25,709 bases of DNA. Origin: Minisyncoccota bacterium (GTDB lineage: Bacteria; Patescibacteriota; Minisyncoccia; Moranbacterales; GCA-2747515). Position numbers and translations under genes: made by a program. Positions 14,993 to 21,260 of this stretch are shown here, in pieces (position 1 is the first letter of the stretch; every line of letters begins with the position of its first letter). A model generated the notes under the pieces. That model had not been told where the DNA came from and did not search any database. It worked only from the letters and a program-made list of their open reading frames with translations. The stretch is taken from contig CALIRC010000058.1 in NCBI GenBank assembly GCA_938044295.1, positions 1 through 25,709 on the forward strand, in the 5' to 3' direction.

Positions 14993-15700
14993 ATGTCAAA
15001 CATTTCGCTTCCACAAAAGGTTGAATATACTAAAGCAAAAAACCACACTGGCACCATTGAGATCCAAGGATGTTATCCAGGATATGGAACGACACTTGGA
15101 AATGCACTTCGACGTGTACTACTATCGTCACTTGAGGGGTCAGCAGTTACCGCAGTCAAAATTAAAGGCGTTGCTCACGAATTTTCTGCAATCGATGGAG
15201 TCCAAGAAGATGTTGTCCAAATTGTATTGAATCTAAAAGCACTTGACTTTACAGTACATTCACAAGAGGCGGTGAAGCTAAAGCTCAAAAAAAGCAAAGA
15301 AGGACCAGTGACAACAGGCGACATTGAAAAAACAGCAGACGTAGACATTGTCGATCCTTCGCAAGTCATCTGTAACATCACAGATAAAAAAACAACACTT
15401 GAGATAGAACTTGTTGTAGAGAAAGGAATGGGGTACATACCTGTCGAACAACAAATTCGCGAAGAAATAGAACTTGGCGCTATTGCAATCGACGCTGTTT
15501 ATACACCAATCCGTCGAGTAAATTTCTCTGTAGAAAATATGCGCGTCGGAAAAAGAACGGATTATGAAAAAGTAACATTAGAAATACAGACAGATGGAAG
15601 TATAGCTCCAGACGCAGCTTTTCGCCACGCTGTTGATATTCTAAACGACCAGTTTAGTGCTATACAGGGAACAAAAGATGAGATTGAAAAGGAGGCTTAA
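14993..15700 (+). CDS. rpoA: RNA polymerase alpha subunit lacking the C-terminal domain
   Basis: 235 residues against about 310-330 for most bacteria. It contains the whole alpha N-terminal domain, which dimerises and scaffolds beta and beta': GTIEIQGCYPGYGTTLGNALRRVLLSS, VAHEFSAIDGVQEDVVQIVLNLK, GMGYIPVEQQ, and the final dimer helix AFRHAVDILNDQFSAIQ. It then ends. E. coli alphaNTD also ends at about residue 235, so linker and alphaCTD (the helix-hairpin-helix module that reads UP elements and contacts activators) are absent. The 35 nt to rplQ cannot hold it in another frame. The stop overlaps a perfect AAAGGAGG for the minicistron at 15701. A sequencing error is unlikely because nothing CTD-like follows in any frame. 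Confidence 0.97.
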   Translation: MSNISLPQKVEYTKAKNHTGTIEIQGCYPGYGTTLGNALRRVLLSSLEGSAVTAVKIKGVAHEFSAIDGVQEDVVQIVLNLKALDFTVHSQEAVKLKLKKSKEGPVTTGDIEKTADVDIVDPSQVICNITDKKTTLEIELVVEKGMGYIPVEQQIREEIELGAIAIDAVYTPIRRVNFSVENMRVGKRTDYEKVTLEIQTDGSIAPDAAFRHAVDILNDQFSAIQGTKDEIEKEA

Positions 15701-15739
15701 ATGATTCACGTTGCAAAGCGTACTAAGATAGGAATATGA
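15701..15739 (+). CDS. 12-codon minicistron between rpoA and rplQ
   Basis: ATG at 15701 is preceded by AAAGGAGG (15688-15695) at a 5-nt spacing, the best Shine-Dalgarno I see in the window, formed inside the last codons of rpoA. The frame encodes MIHVAKRTKIGI and stops at TGA 15737-15739, overlapping the rplQ ATG (15736) as ATGA. It has no recognisable family. The arrangement suggests translational coupling of rpoA to rplQ through a leader peptide, since rplQ itself has only a weak AGGA. The geometry is seen; translation is inferred. Confidence 0.5.
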   Translation: MIHVAKRTKIGI

Positions 15740-16158
15740 AACATCGAAAATCAGGAAGACAATTTGGACGAAAACGTGCGGGACGAAAGGCACTTCAGAG
15801 GACAATGTTAGGTAGTCTTGTGCTTCGTGAACGTATGGAAACTACAGAAGCCAAAGCGAAAGAGCTTAAAAGTGCCATTGATCGCATGATAACACGCGCA
15901 AAAAGGGCAACTAAAAGTAAAAATCCACAGATGGAGCTTGTGCGGAAACTTGAGGGAGATATGCCTTTAGTCGCAATTAAAAAACTATCACAGTCAATGC
16001 TCACAAGATTTGAAAGTCGCAATAGTGGGTACACACGCGTTGTAAAACTTTCTCCACGCAAAAGTGATGGTGCGAAAATGGCAATTATTGAATTTGTTGA
16101 TAAAGAGAAAGAAATCAAAAAAAAATCCACAGAAAAAACATCTAAAAAAACGTCATAA
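15736..16158 (+). CDS. rplQ: Large-subunit ribosomal protein bL17 (L17)
   Basis: 140 residues. bL17 lies near the peptide exit tunnel. The start MKHRKSGRQFGRKRAGRKAL and LGSLVLRERMETTEAKAKELKSAIDRMITRAK are clear hallmarks; NSGYTRVVKLSPRKSDGAKMAIIEFVD matches the C-terminal domain. A Lys-rich tail of about 20 residues follows. The start overlaps the stop of the 12-codon minicistron by the ATGA pattern, and rplM begins 9 nt after its stop, so the three are closely coupled. Confidence 0.97.
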   Translation: MKHRKSGRQFGRKRAGRKALQRTMLGSLVLRERMETTEAKAKELKSAIDRMITRAKRATKSKNPQMELVRKLEGDMPLVAIKKLSQSMLTRFESRNSGYTRVVKLSPRKSDGAKMAIIEFVDKEKEIKKKSTEKTSKKTS

Positions 16159-16167
16159 TTTATCACT

Positions 16168-16572
16168 ATGGATCGGCAAACATACTTATTTGATGCAAAG
16201 GGAAAAGTACTCGGACGTATGGCGACTGAAATCGCTCGTGTTTTGAGTGGTCGTGATCGTGTAGATTACACCCCGCATATAGATGCAGGAGCCACTGTTG
16301 TCGTCATAAATGCAGCACAGGTAAAAGTAACTGGCAACAAGGAGCTAGACAAGAAATATTATAGACACACAGGCTATTCAGGAGGTATTAAGAGTATTTC
16401 CGTTGGGGATCAAAGAGAAAAAGATGCATCAAAAATTATCGAACATGCTGTAAAAGGAATGCTTCCAAAGAACAAGATTGCAAATCGCATGATTCGACGT
16501 CTGCATGTGTATAATGACGACAAACATACGCACGGAATAAATATAGACAAATCTAAGGAGCAAGTGAAATAA
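16168..16572 (+). CDS. rplM: Large-subunit ribosomal protein uL13 (L13)
   Basis: 134 residues, slightly shorter than the usual ~142. uL13 is an early 50S assembly protein. Visible: the family start WxxxDAxGxxLGRLA here as YLFDAKGKVLGRMATEIARVL, DYTPHIDAGATVVVINAAQVKVTGNK, the conserved YYRHTGYSGGIKS, and AVKGMLPKNKIANRMIRRLHVY. It is paired with rpsI 16 nt downstream, the universal rplM-rpsI order, here appended to the alpha operon. Confidence 0.97.
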   Translation: MDRQTYLFDAKGKVLGRMATEIARVLSGRDRVDYTPHIDAGATVVVINAAQVKVTGNKELDKKYYRHTGYSGGIKSISVGDQREKDASKIIEHAVKGMLPKNKIANRMIRRLHVYNDDKHTHGINIDKSKEQVK

Positions 16573-16588
16573 TCACAAATAAACAACT

Positions 16589-17080
16589 ATGGCAACTAAG
16601 ACAGCAGTAAAAGCAAGCAAAGAAAAACAAAGTACACGTTCACAAAAGAAGTCAGTCAATACAAGTCTGGTCTCTTTTGATGGTGAATATTTTTACGCTG
16701 TTGGGCGACGAAAATCCGCTGTAGCTCAGGTGCGAATCTATAAATATGAAGGAGCGGATGAAAAAGCTTATGTTGTAAATGAAAAACTAATGAAAGACTA
16801 TTTCCCAACATCAAACGAATGGGATATTTTCTTAGAATCACTTCGTGTGAGTGGAATGGAGGGAAGGTATGGTGTAAGCGTGCTAGTACGTGGAGGAGGT
16901 ATTTCTGGACAAGCACAGGCTATACGGTTAGGACTTGCTCGTGCTCTTACTAAGATGGATGAAGGACTTAAGCCAGTATTGAAAGCTCAGGGACTTCTCA
17001 CGCGCGATGCCCGAGTAGTAGAGCGAAAAAAACCAGGACTTCGCAAAGCGCGTCGTTCACCGCAATGGAGTAAACGTTAG
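16589..17080 (+). CDS. rpsI: Small-subunit ribosomal protein uS9 (S9)
   Basis: 163 residues against about 130; the excess is a 30-residue Lys/Ser/Thr-rich N-terminal tail before the core at YFYAVGRRKSAVAQVRIY. uS9 sits in the 30S head with its C-terminal tail touching the P-site tRNA anticodon. Core hallmarks: VRGGGISGQAQAIRLGLARAL, LLTRDARVVERKKPGLRKAR and the end RSPQWSKR, where most bacteria have RxPQFSKR. The invariant terminal Lys-Arg is kept. It is the last gene of the operon; a terminator lies about 175 nt downstream. Confidence 0.97.
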   Translation: MATKTAVKASKEKQSTRSQKKSVNTSLVSFDGEYFYAVGRRKSAVAQVRIYKYEGADEKAYVVNEKLMKDYFPTSNEWDIFLESLRVSGMEGRYGVSVLVRGGGISGQAQAIRLGLARALTKMDEGLKPVLKAQGLLTRDARVVERKKPGLRKARRSPQWSKR

Positions 17081-17254
17081 AAAAACGATCTTCAACCAGA
17101 TGCATGTAGGTAGACTGCCATTCTCTGTTTGAATCGCTACATGTGACTAAAAACTCTAGACGAGAAAGTGAATTGCAATAGTCCCCACAGAAAGTTGCCA
17201 ATGGAATTTGGTATAAGCAACACACTGGACAAAAACTACATTTTGAAAGAAAAC

Positions 17255-17276
17255 AACTCGCCTAAAGGCGAGTTTT
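17255..17276 (+). terminator. Intrinsic terminator of the infA-rpsI operon
   Basis: An 8-bp stem AACTCGCC (17255-17262)/GGCGAGTT (17267-17274) with a TAAA loop. The T-run is short (four Ts), but an A-run also precedes the stem, so it may work on both strands. It is the first terminator-like structure after infA. Confidence 0.75.
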
Positions 17277-17376
17277 ATGTAGACGTAGGGTAGCGTATTT
17301 ATATACAAGGAAGATGCAGGAAATACCTCCCGACAAAATGACTGGTAGACATATTGTGATATCTGTATACTGCAAA

Positions 17377-17385
17377 TGCTATAAT
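17377..17385 (+). promoter_or_regulatory. Extended -10 promoter upstream of tag
   Basis: TGC directly followed by TATAAT (17380-17385) forms an extended -10 element. The best -35 candidate, TTGTGA at 17354-17359, is 20 bp away, too far for a standard spacer, so recognition would depend on the extended -10. It could drive tag and tsaC with a long leader of about 195 nt. Confidence 0.5.
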
Positions 17386-17587
17386 CAATAAATACACACA
17401 ACAGTACGTAGATGCACGCACTATGTATGCTAACTCTTACAAAAAAATGTACTTCCATCAGATTGTGCAACCGCATGATAAGTACTATAGGCCAATGATC
17501 ATATTTGCAGATAATCATTCAAAGTTGAAAGTATAAAATGACGTCATTAATCTTATCTGAGGAACAAATGATTGATAATAAGTACAC

Positions 17588-18193
17588 ATGAGCAATTCAA
17601 GAAAAGAAAATAAGCGGTGTAAGTGGAGTGAAGGTGTCGACGATGCGTACATGGCATACCATGACAAGGAATGGGGAGTGCCCACACATGATGATCAGAT
17701 ACTTTTTGAATTTCTCGTACTAGAAGGTGCTCAGGCTGGACTCTCATGGGCAACTATTCTTGCAAAACGTGAAGGTTATAGAAGGAGATTTGCAAAATTC
17801 ATTCCCGCCAAAGTTGCAAAGTTCAGTGATGTAGAGCTAGAAAACATACTACATGACACTTCAATTGTTCGTAATAAGAAAAAAGTCTACAGTGTCCGCA
17901 AAAATGCAATTGCATTCATAAATATACAAGAAGAGTACGGTAGCTTTGACTATTACATATGGAGCTTTGTAGATCATAAACAGCGACAAAATATTTTTAA
18001 AAAAGCAAGAGATATACCAGTAAGCACAGAAATCTCGGAGGCAATCTCAAAAGATCTCAAAAAGCGAAACTTCACATTTGTTGGTTCAAAAATTTTATAT
18101 GCTTATATGCAGGCCGTTGGCATGGTAAACGACCACACAACAGATTGTTTTAGACATGCAGAAATAGCTTATAAAAACCAGGTAAAGTTTTAG
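17588..18193 (+). CDS. tag: DNA-3-methyladenine glycosylase I
   Basis: 201 residues. Tag removes 3-methyladenine from alkylated DNA in base excision repair. The zinc ligands of the family are all visible: C11 in RCKWS, H25 in YHDKEWGVP, and H183 and C187 in NDHTTDC. FEFLVLEGAQAGLSWATIL (with catalytic E47) and IVRNKKKVYSVRKNA are canonical, as is KRNFTFVGSKILYAYMQAVG. tsaC follows after 9 nt, suggesting a two-gene transcript. It is the only DNA-repair gene in the window. Confidence 0.97.
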   Translation: MSNSRKENKRCKWSEGVDDAYMAYHDKEWGVPTHDDQILFEFLVLEGAQAGLSWATILAKREGYRRRFAKFIPAKVAKFSDVELENILHDTSIVRNKKKVYSVRKNAIAFINIQEEYGSFDYYIWSFVDHKQRQNIFKKARDIPVSTEISEAISKDLKKRNFTFVGSKILYAYMQAVGMVNDHTTDCFRHAEIAYKNQVKF

Positions 18194-18202
18194 AGTAAAA
18201 AC

Positions 18203-18772
18203 ATGGAAAAAAAACATAAAAAAGTGTTAGAAGTCTTACAGAATGGTGGCATTGTTGTGATGCCATCCGATACAATATACGGTGTCTTTGCTGTTGCTCA
18301 AAATAAGAAAGTAGTAGAAAAATTGTACAAAGTCCGTAAACGAAAAAAAAATAAGGCGTGTATTATACTAATCGCAGATATAAAAGAACTGGACAAATTC
18401 GGTATAAAAATAGACAGAACTCAAGAAAAATTTATACTAAGCAAGAAAGATAAAAATCCAACGACCTTTATCGTGCGATGTCCATTAGAAAAATATGCAT
18501 ATCTACATCGAGGACTGGGCACACTTGCTTTTCGAATTCCATCACAAAAGACAAAGCGCAGTAGAGCATTATTAATACTACTAAAAGCAACAGGACCACT
18601 TATAGCACCAAGTGCAAATCTCCCAGGGAAAGCACCAGCAAGAACAATTAGTGAAGCAAAAAAATATTTTGGAAAAAAAGTTGACTATTATCTCGCATAT
18701 GGAAGAAGTCTTAATGCGAAGCCATCACAAATCATTGATATTACACAAAAGAAAATAAATCATATTCGTTAG
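18203..18772 (+). CDS. tsaC: Threonylcarbamoyl-AMP synthase (TsaC/YrdC family)
   Basis: 189 residues, the short YrdC-only form without the Sua5 C-terminal domain. It makes L-threonylcarbamoyl-AMP from threonine, bicarbonate and ATP, the first step of t6A formation at position 37 of ANN-decoding tRNAs, such as the two tRNA-Thr at the right end of the window. Visible: the nucleotide-binding start GIVVMPSDTIYGV (PSDT at 21-24), the basic KVRKRKKNKACIILI, LGTLAFRIPS, and TGPLIAPSANLPGK (SAN at 137-139). It is 9 nt after tag. Confidence 0.93.
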   Translation: MEKKHKKVLEVLQNGGIVVMPSDTIYGVFAVAQNKKVVEKLYKVRKRKKNKACIILIADIKELDKFGIKIDRTQEKFILSKKDKNPTTFIVRCPLEKYAYLHRGLGTLAFRIPSQKTKRSRALLILLKATGPLIAPSANLPGKAPARTISEAKKYFGKKVDYYLAYGRSLNAKPSQIIDITQKKINHIR

Positions 18773-18958
18773 AGTAAGAATACAAAAAATCTTATCTCAA
18801 TCGGTACTCAAGTTTATACAAACTCTTTCAATGTATATGAAATTAAAAGCATTTTACTATATGAAAAAAAGTACATTACATAACAAGAAAAATACAAAAA
18901 ACAAAAAGAAAAAATTCAAAGTGAAAAGTGAGCCTGTGTATAACGCACAAAAATATTA

Positions 18959-18987
18959 TTGTATAAATGCAAAAAAATCTCTATAAT
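18959..18987 (+). promoter_or_regulatory. Promoter of the Lys/Arg repeat protein gene
   Basis: TTGTAT at 18959-18964 and a perfect TATAAT at 18982-18987 with the ideal 17-bp spacer. Transcription would start near 18994, giving a ~70-nt leader with AAAGGA at 19046-19051 ahead of the ATG at 19064. The bases from 18773 to 18958 are extremely A-rich; a 51-codon Lys-rich frame there (18831-18986) ends inside this promoter and is not called. Confidence 0.7.
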
Positions 18988-19063
18988 AAATATACAAAAC
19001 AAATATTGTTTTGAAGCAATAAATGCGAATATAAAACTAAAATAGAAAGGACGGTGAAACAAT

Positions 19064-19339
19064 ATGCCAGTAAAAAAACGAAAAGTAGCAAAGCGAAAGC
19101 CAGCACGTAAAACGGCAAAGCGTAAAGTTGCTAAACGAAAAGTAGCAAAGCGTAAAGTCGCAAAACGAAAAGTAGCAAAGCGTAAAGTCGCAAAACGAAA
19201 AGTAGCAAAGCGAAAGCCAGCACGTAAAACGGCAAAGCGTAAAGTTGCTAAACGAAAAGTAGCAAAGCGTAAAGTTGCTAAACGAAAAGTAGCAAAGCGT
19301 AAAGTCGCAAAACGAAAAACAGTGCGTCGTCGTCGATAG
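19064..19339 (+). CDS. Lys/Arg-rich pentapeptide-repeat protein, histone H1-like
   Basis: 91 residues, almost wholly the pentapeptide VAKRK repeated, with two PARKTAKRK variants and an RRRR end. There are no acidic residues and no predicted fold; such Lys/Ala repeats resemble the tails of histone H1 and bacterial H1-like proteins (for example chlamydial Hc proteins and the AlgP/AlgR3 C-terminus), so nucleic-acid compaction is the likely role, by analogy only. A promoter at 18959 and AAAGGA support expression, and a perfect terminator follows at 19401. The DNA itself is tandemly repeated. The reverse strand also has long frames here, but they are by-products of the repeat. Confidence 0.85.
   Translation: MPVKKRKVAKRKPARKTAKRKVAKRKVAKRKVAKRKVAKRKVAKRKVAKRKPARKTAKRKVAKRKVAKRKVAKRKVAKRKVAKRKTVRRRR
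19076..19275 (+). repeat. Nested tandem repeats within the basic protein gene
   Basis: Basic unit 15 bp (VAKRK) in alternating spellings (GTAGCAAAGCG and GTTGCTAAACG or GTCGCAAAACG), arranged in a larger 117-bp period: an identical block of about 83 bp containing the PARKT variant starts near 19076 and again near 19193. Identity at synonymous sites points to recent duplication or slippage. Confidence 0.85.
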
Positions 19340-19400
19340 AAATAAATCAATAATCAGGAGGAGGAACAGATTCATGTTCCATGATTATTTAAAATCACGA

Positions 19401-19437
19401 CATACAAAAAAACCTCAACATGAGGTTTTTTTGTATG
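19401..19437. terminator. Bidirectional intrinsic terminator
   Basis: A perfect 17-bp stem: 19401-19417 pairs with 19421-19437 around a 3-nt loop ACA. The core CCTCA/TGAGG is flanked by A7 and T7, so it has a U-tract in either direction. It separates the plus-strand repeat-protein gene from the converging minus-strand prmC. Confidence 0.9.
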
Positions 19438-19571
19438 AAAATGAACTATTGTGACAGATGCCCAGCCCTCACTTATCACTGGTAGGCGAAAGGCTAAATT
19501 GAGAATGGTACTCTACTTAAATATAAAATAGCATCCGACAGAAGAGGTAAAAATGTCTGATTAATGAGTGA

Positions 19572-20486
19572 CTAGTGGAGAACAATAGTAAAAGCACAGA
19601 CACGAATCATTGTTCTGTAATCCTTATGAAAGGTTACGCTAGCAGATGGAAAAATTGAAAATATATATGCAACGAGGGAAGTTTCTTGAAGAGGATCAAT
19701 CTCCATTAAGCAAGTAATTTGCTGATTAGCTAGGTGAGGGGAAATTGTCTTAAGTTGGCTAATGAGTCTCTTATAGTGAGAAAGTCCAGCATCACTAGAC
19801 CATAGAGCTATCTCGGGTTCATGTACAAGCTCACACGAATCTTTTGTCGACAGTAAGTCATGTTTTGTTTCGATATCAACATAAGGAAGGTTAGCAAGGA
19901 TGATGTGAGTATCAGGAACAGTTTCTGCTATATCCTGCTCTTGTTTGACTAGAGATGCGAAAAGATCACTTTCTTGAAAAGAAACAGCATCAGACACACC
20001 ATGGATACGAGCATTCTTGCGAGCAACAGCTAAAGCATCTGGAGAGATATCGTAACCATAGAAAGAAGGAGGTGGGTATAAATGATCACATTCAAGTAAC
20101 ATCGTAATAATCAGGTTACCACTACCAGTGCCGAGATCAGTGACACGAACAGATTCAGTAGTACATTGTGAAATAGTAGCAAGAGCAAGATCGACCATAT
20201 GTTCAGATTCTGGACGAGGAATAAGTACAGATGAGTCTACATAAAAGTCTCGTCCATAAAAGCTGCGAGAGTGCGTAATATAACTGAGTGGAACACCAGC
20301 AGATCTCTGTGCTAGTGCCTGTGAAATCATCTTAAAACACGACTCAGAGAGTGCCAAGTCAGGATTCACAAGAATCCGTATTTGGTCAATATCACAAAGT
20401 ACACATATGATTTCTTCTATCTCATGACGTGGTAATGAGGAAAAATGAGAAATGAAATACTGAGGTGTAAATTTATAATCATGCAT
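19572..20486 (-). CDS. prmC: Release factor glutamine methyltransferase PrmC (HemK)
   Basis: 304 residues. PrmC methylates the Gln of the GGQ loop of class I release factors using S-adenosylmethionine; its likely substrate, RF1, is encoded 0.8 kb away on the same strand. Visible: an N-terminal helical substrate-binding region, SYITHSRSFYGRDFYVDSSVLIPRPESE, the SAM-binding DLGTGSGNLII (117-127), the acidic YDIS, and the catalytic motif NLPY (199-202), where most bacteria have NPPY. The changed residue is not the catalytic Asn. The start is 21 nt from that of the divergent pilin gene, and both appear to share one -10 region. Confidence 0.95.
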   Translation of the reverse strand: MHDYKFTPQYFISHFSSLPRHEIEEIICVLCDIDQIRILVNPDLALSESCFKMISQALAQRSAGVPLSYITHSRSFYGRDFYVDSSVLIPRPESEHMVDLALATISQCTTESVRVTDLGTGSGNLIITMLLECDHLYPPPSFYGYDISPDALAVARKNARIHGVSDAVSFQESDLFASLVKQEQDIAETVPDTHIILANLPYVDIETKHDLLSTKDSCELVHEPEIALWSSDAGLSHYKRLISQLKTISPHLANQQITCLMEIDPLQETSLVAYIFSIFPSASVTFHKDYRTMIRVCAFTIVLH

Positions 20487-20501
20487 ATATGGTGTATAAT
20501 A
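20472..20501. promoter_or_regulatory. Divergent promoter for prmC and the pilin, with shared -10
   Basis: GTATAATA at 20494-20501 reads TATAAT (20495-20500) on the plus strand and TATTAT (20496-20501) on the minus strand. The pilin ATG begins 7 nt after the plus -10 and the prmC ATG 9 nt after the minus -10, so both messages would be leaderless or almost so. A plus-strand -35, TTTATA (20472-20477), is at the ideal 17 bp; the minus -35 is weak. Confidence 0.6.
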
Positions 20502-20507
20502 GGCTAT

Positions 20508-21062
20508 ATGATAAAAAATAAAAAAGGTTTCACTCTGATAGAACTCCTCCTAATACTTACCATTATCGGACTGATCATTGCAATTATTTTCATAAATTTC
20601 GCAACAGCTAAACATCGAGCAAAATACGGCGCTGTACTAAGACAGGTATCAACCGCACAAAACGCGATTGAAGTGTGCAATGCACAAAAGAGAGTGCTTT
20701 TTTGTGCTGGACTAGAAGATGACAGAATCACAAGTACAAATTGTACGGGCGACAGCACTATCACAGGACAGCCCGTAAGTGGCACTGCAATTTGTGGCTC
20801 ATCTGGACGCACTGCATCATGGTCAAATCACACATGGCCAAGTATAGAAAGTAATGGATATATGTACGGTACGTACGCGGGATCCAACATACAAGAAGGG
20901 AAATATGCTTTTTCAGTATTTCTTGACAGTGATAGTGATGGCATACCTGACAATACTAATGGAGTATGCTGTACGAATGAAGGTTGCAACGCGTTCACTG
21001 AAACGATTTTACAAAAAGGACAAAAGTGCTACAAAAATGCAGAGATTAATACAGAAGACTAG
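20508..21062 (+). CDS. Type IV pilin-like protein, Cys-rich
   Basis: 184 residues from the ATG at 20508; an upstream in-frame start lies within prmC and the promoter. The N-terminus MIKNKKGFTLIELL is a class III (prepilin) signal, to be cleaved between G7 and F8 with E12 as the conserved Glu+5, followed by one hydrophobic helix to about residue 28. The globular part contains eight Cys (including a CC pair), suggesting disulfides, and a DSDSDGIPD stretch resembling a calcium-binding loop. It may be a major or minor pilin for adhesion, DNA uptake or contact with a host. No pilus assembly genes are nearby; the 47-residue membrane ORF follows 38 nt downstream. Confidence 0.9.
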   Translation: MIKNKKGFTLIELLLILTIIGLIIAIIFINFATAKHRAKYGAVLRQVSTAQNAIEVCNAQKRVLFCAGLEDDRITSTNCTGDSTITGQPVSGTAICGSSGRTASWSNHTWPSIESNGYMYGTYAGSNIQEGKYAFSVFLDSDSDGIPDNTNGVCCTNEGCNAFTETILQKGQKCYKNAEINTED

Positions 21063-21100
21063 CAATTGATCTTTCAGATAAGTTTTAATGTAAATACATT

Positions 21101-21244
21101 ATGATAGAGGAACTACAACACTATCTTCATGAGGTAACACGTGGGATTATTAACACAAAGAACGAAGCGATTTATATCATAACGATCATCCCACTAACTG
21201 TTATTTTGATTATATCACTCATTGTGCATGCGTCTTTAACGTGA
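21101..21244 (+). CDS. Small single-pass membrane protein, 47 residues, unknown
   Basis: A frame too short for usual ORF cut-offs, 38 nt after the pilin stop and ending 16 nt before the convergent prfA stop, so it fills the gap. It has a polar first half (MIEELQHYLHEVTRG) and a strong hydrophobic helix (IYIITIIPLTVILIISLIV, residues 24-42), with a short HASLT end. There is no Shine-Dalgarno. The placement suggests co-expression with the pilin. The membrane-helix composition is unlikely by chance, but I know no homologue. Confidence 0.5.
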   Translation: MIEELQHYLHEVTRGIINTKNEAIYIITIIPLTVILIISLIVHASLT

Positions 21245-21260
21245 GGATCTCTTTCTTTTA

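Larger units (their letters stand above)
17081..17587 (+). other. 507-nt intergenic region between rpsI and tag
   Basis: It holds an 8-bp long-looped hairpin right after rpsI (17102-17109 with 17137-17144, GCATGTAG/CTACATGT), the terminator at 17255-17276 and an extended -10 promoter at 17377-17385. Downstream of that promoter a 37-codon frame (17423-17536) begins MYANSYKKMYFHQ and matches nothing I know; it has no ribosome binding site and I do not call it a gene. Otherwise I see nothing. Confidence 0.6.

Noticed and set aside
17423..17536. 37-codon frame after the extended -10 promoter upstream of tag
   Set aside because: No ribosome binding site and no recognisable feature; kept only as a note in the gap description.
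18831..18986. 51-codon Lys-rich frame (MYMKLKAFYYMKK...) upstream of the basic repeat protein
   Set aside because: It lies in very A-rich DNA where Lys-rich frames arise by chance, has no ribosome binding site, and ends inside the TATAAT of the next promoter.
18916..19375. Two long minus-strand frames over the (VAKRK)n gene
   Set aside because: They are repeats of one antisense pentapeptide forced by the 15-bp DNA period; the plus strand has the promoter, Shine-Dalgarno and terminator.
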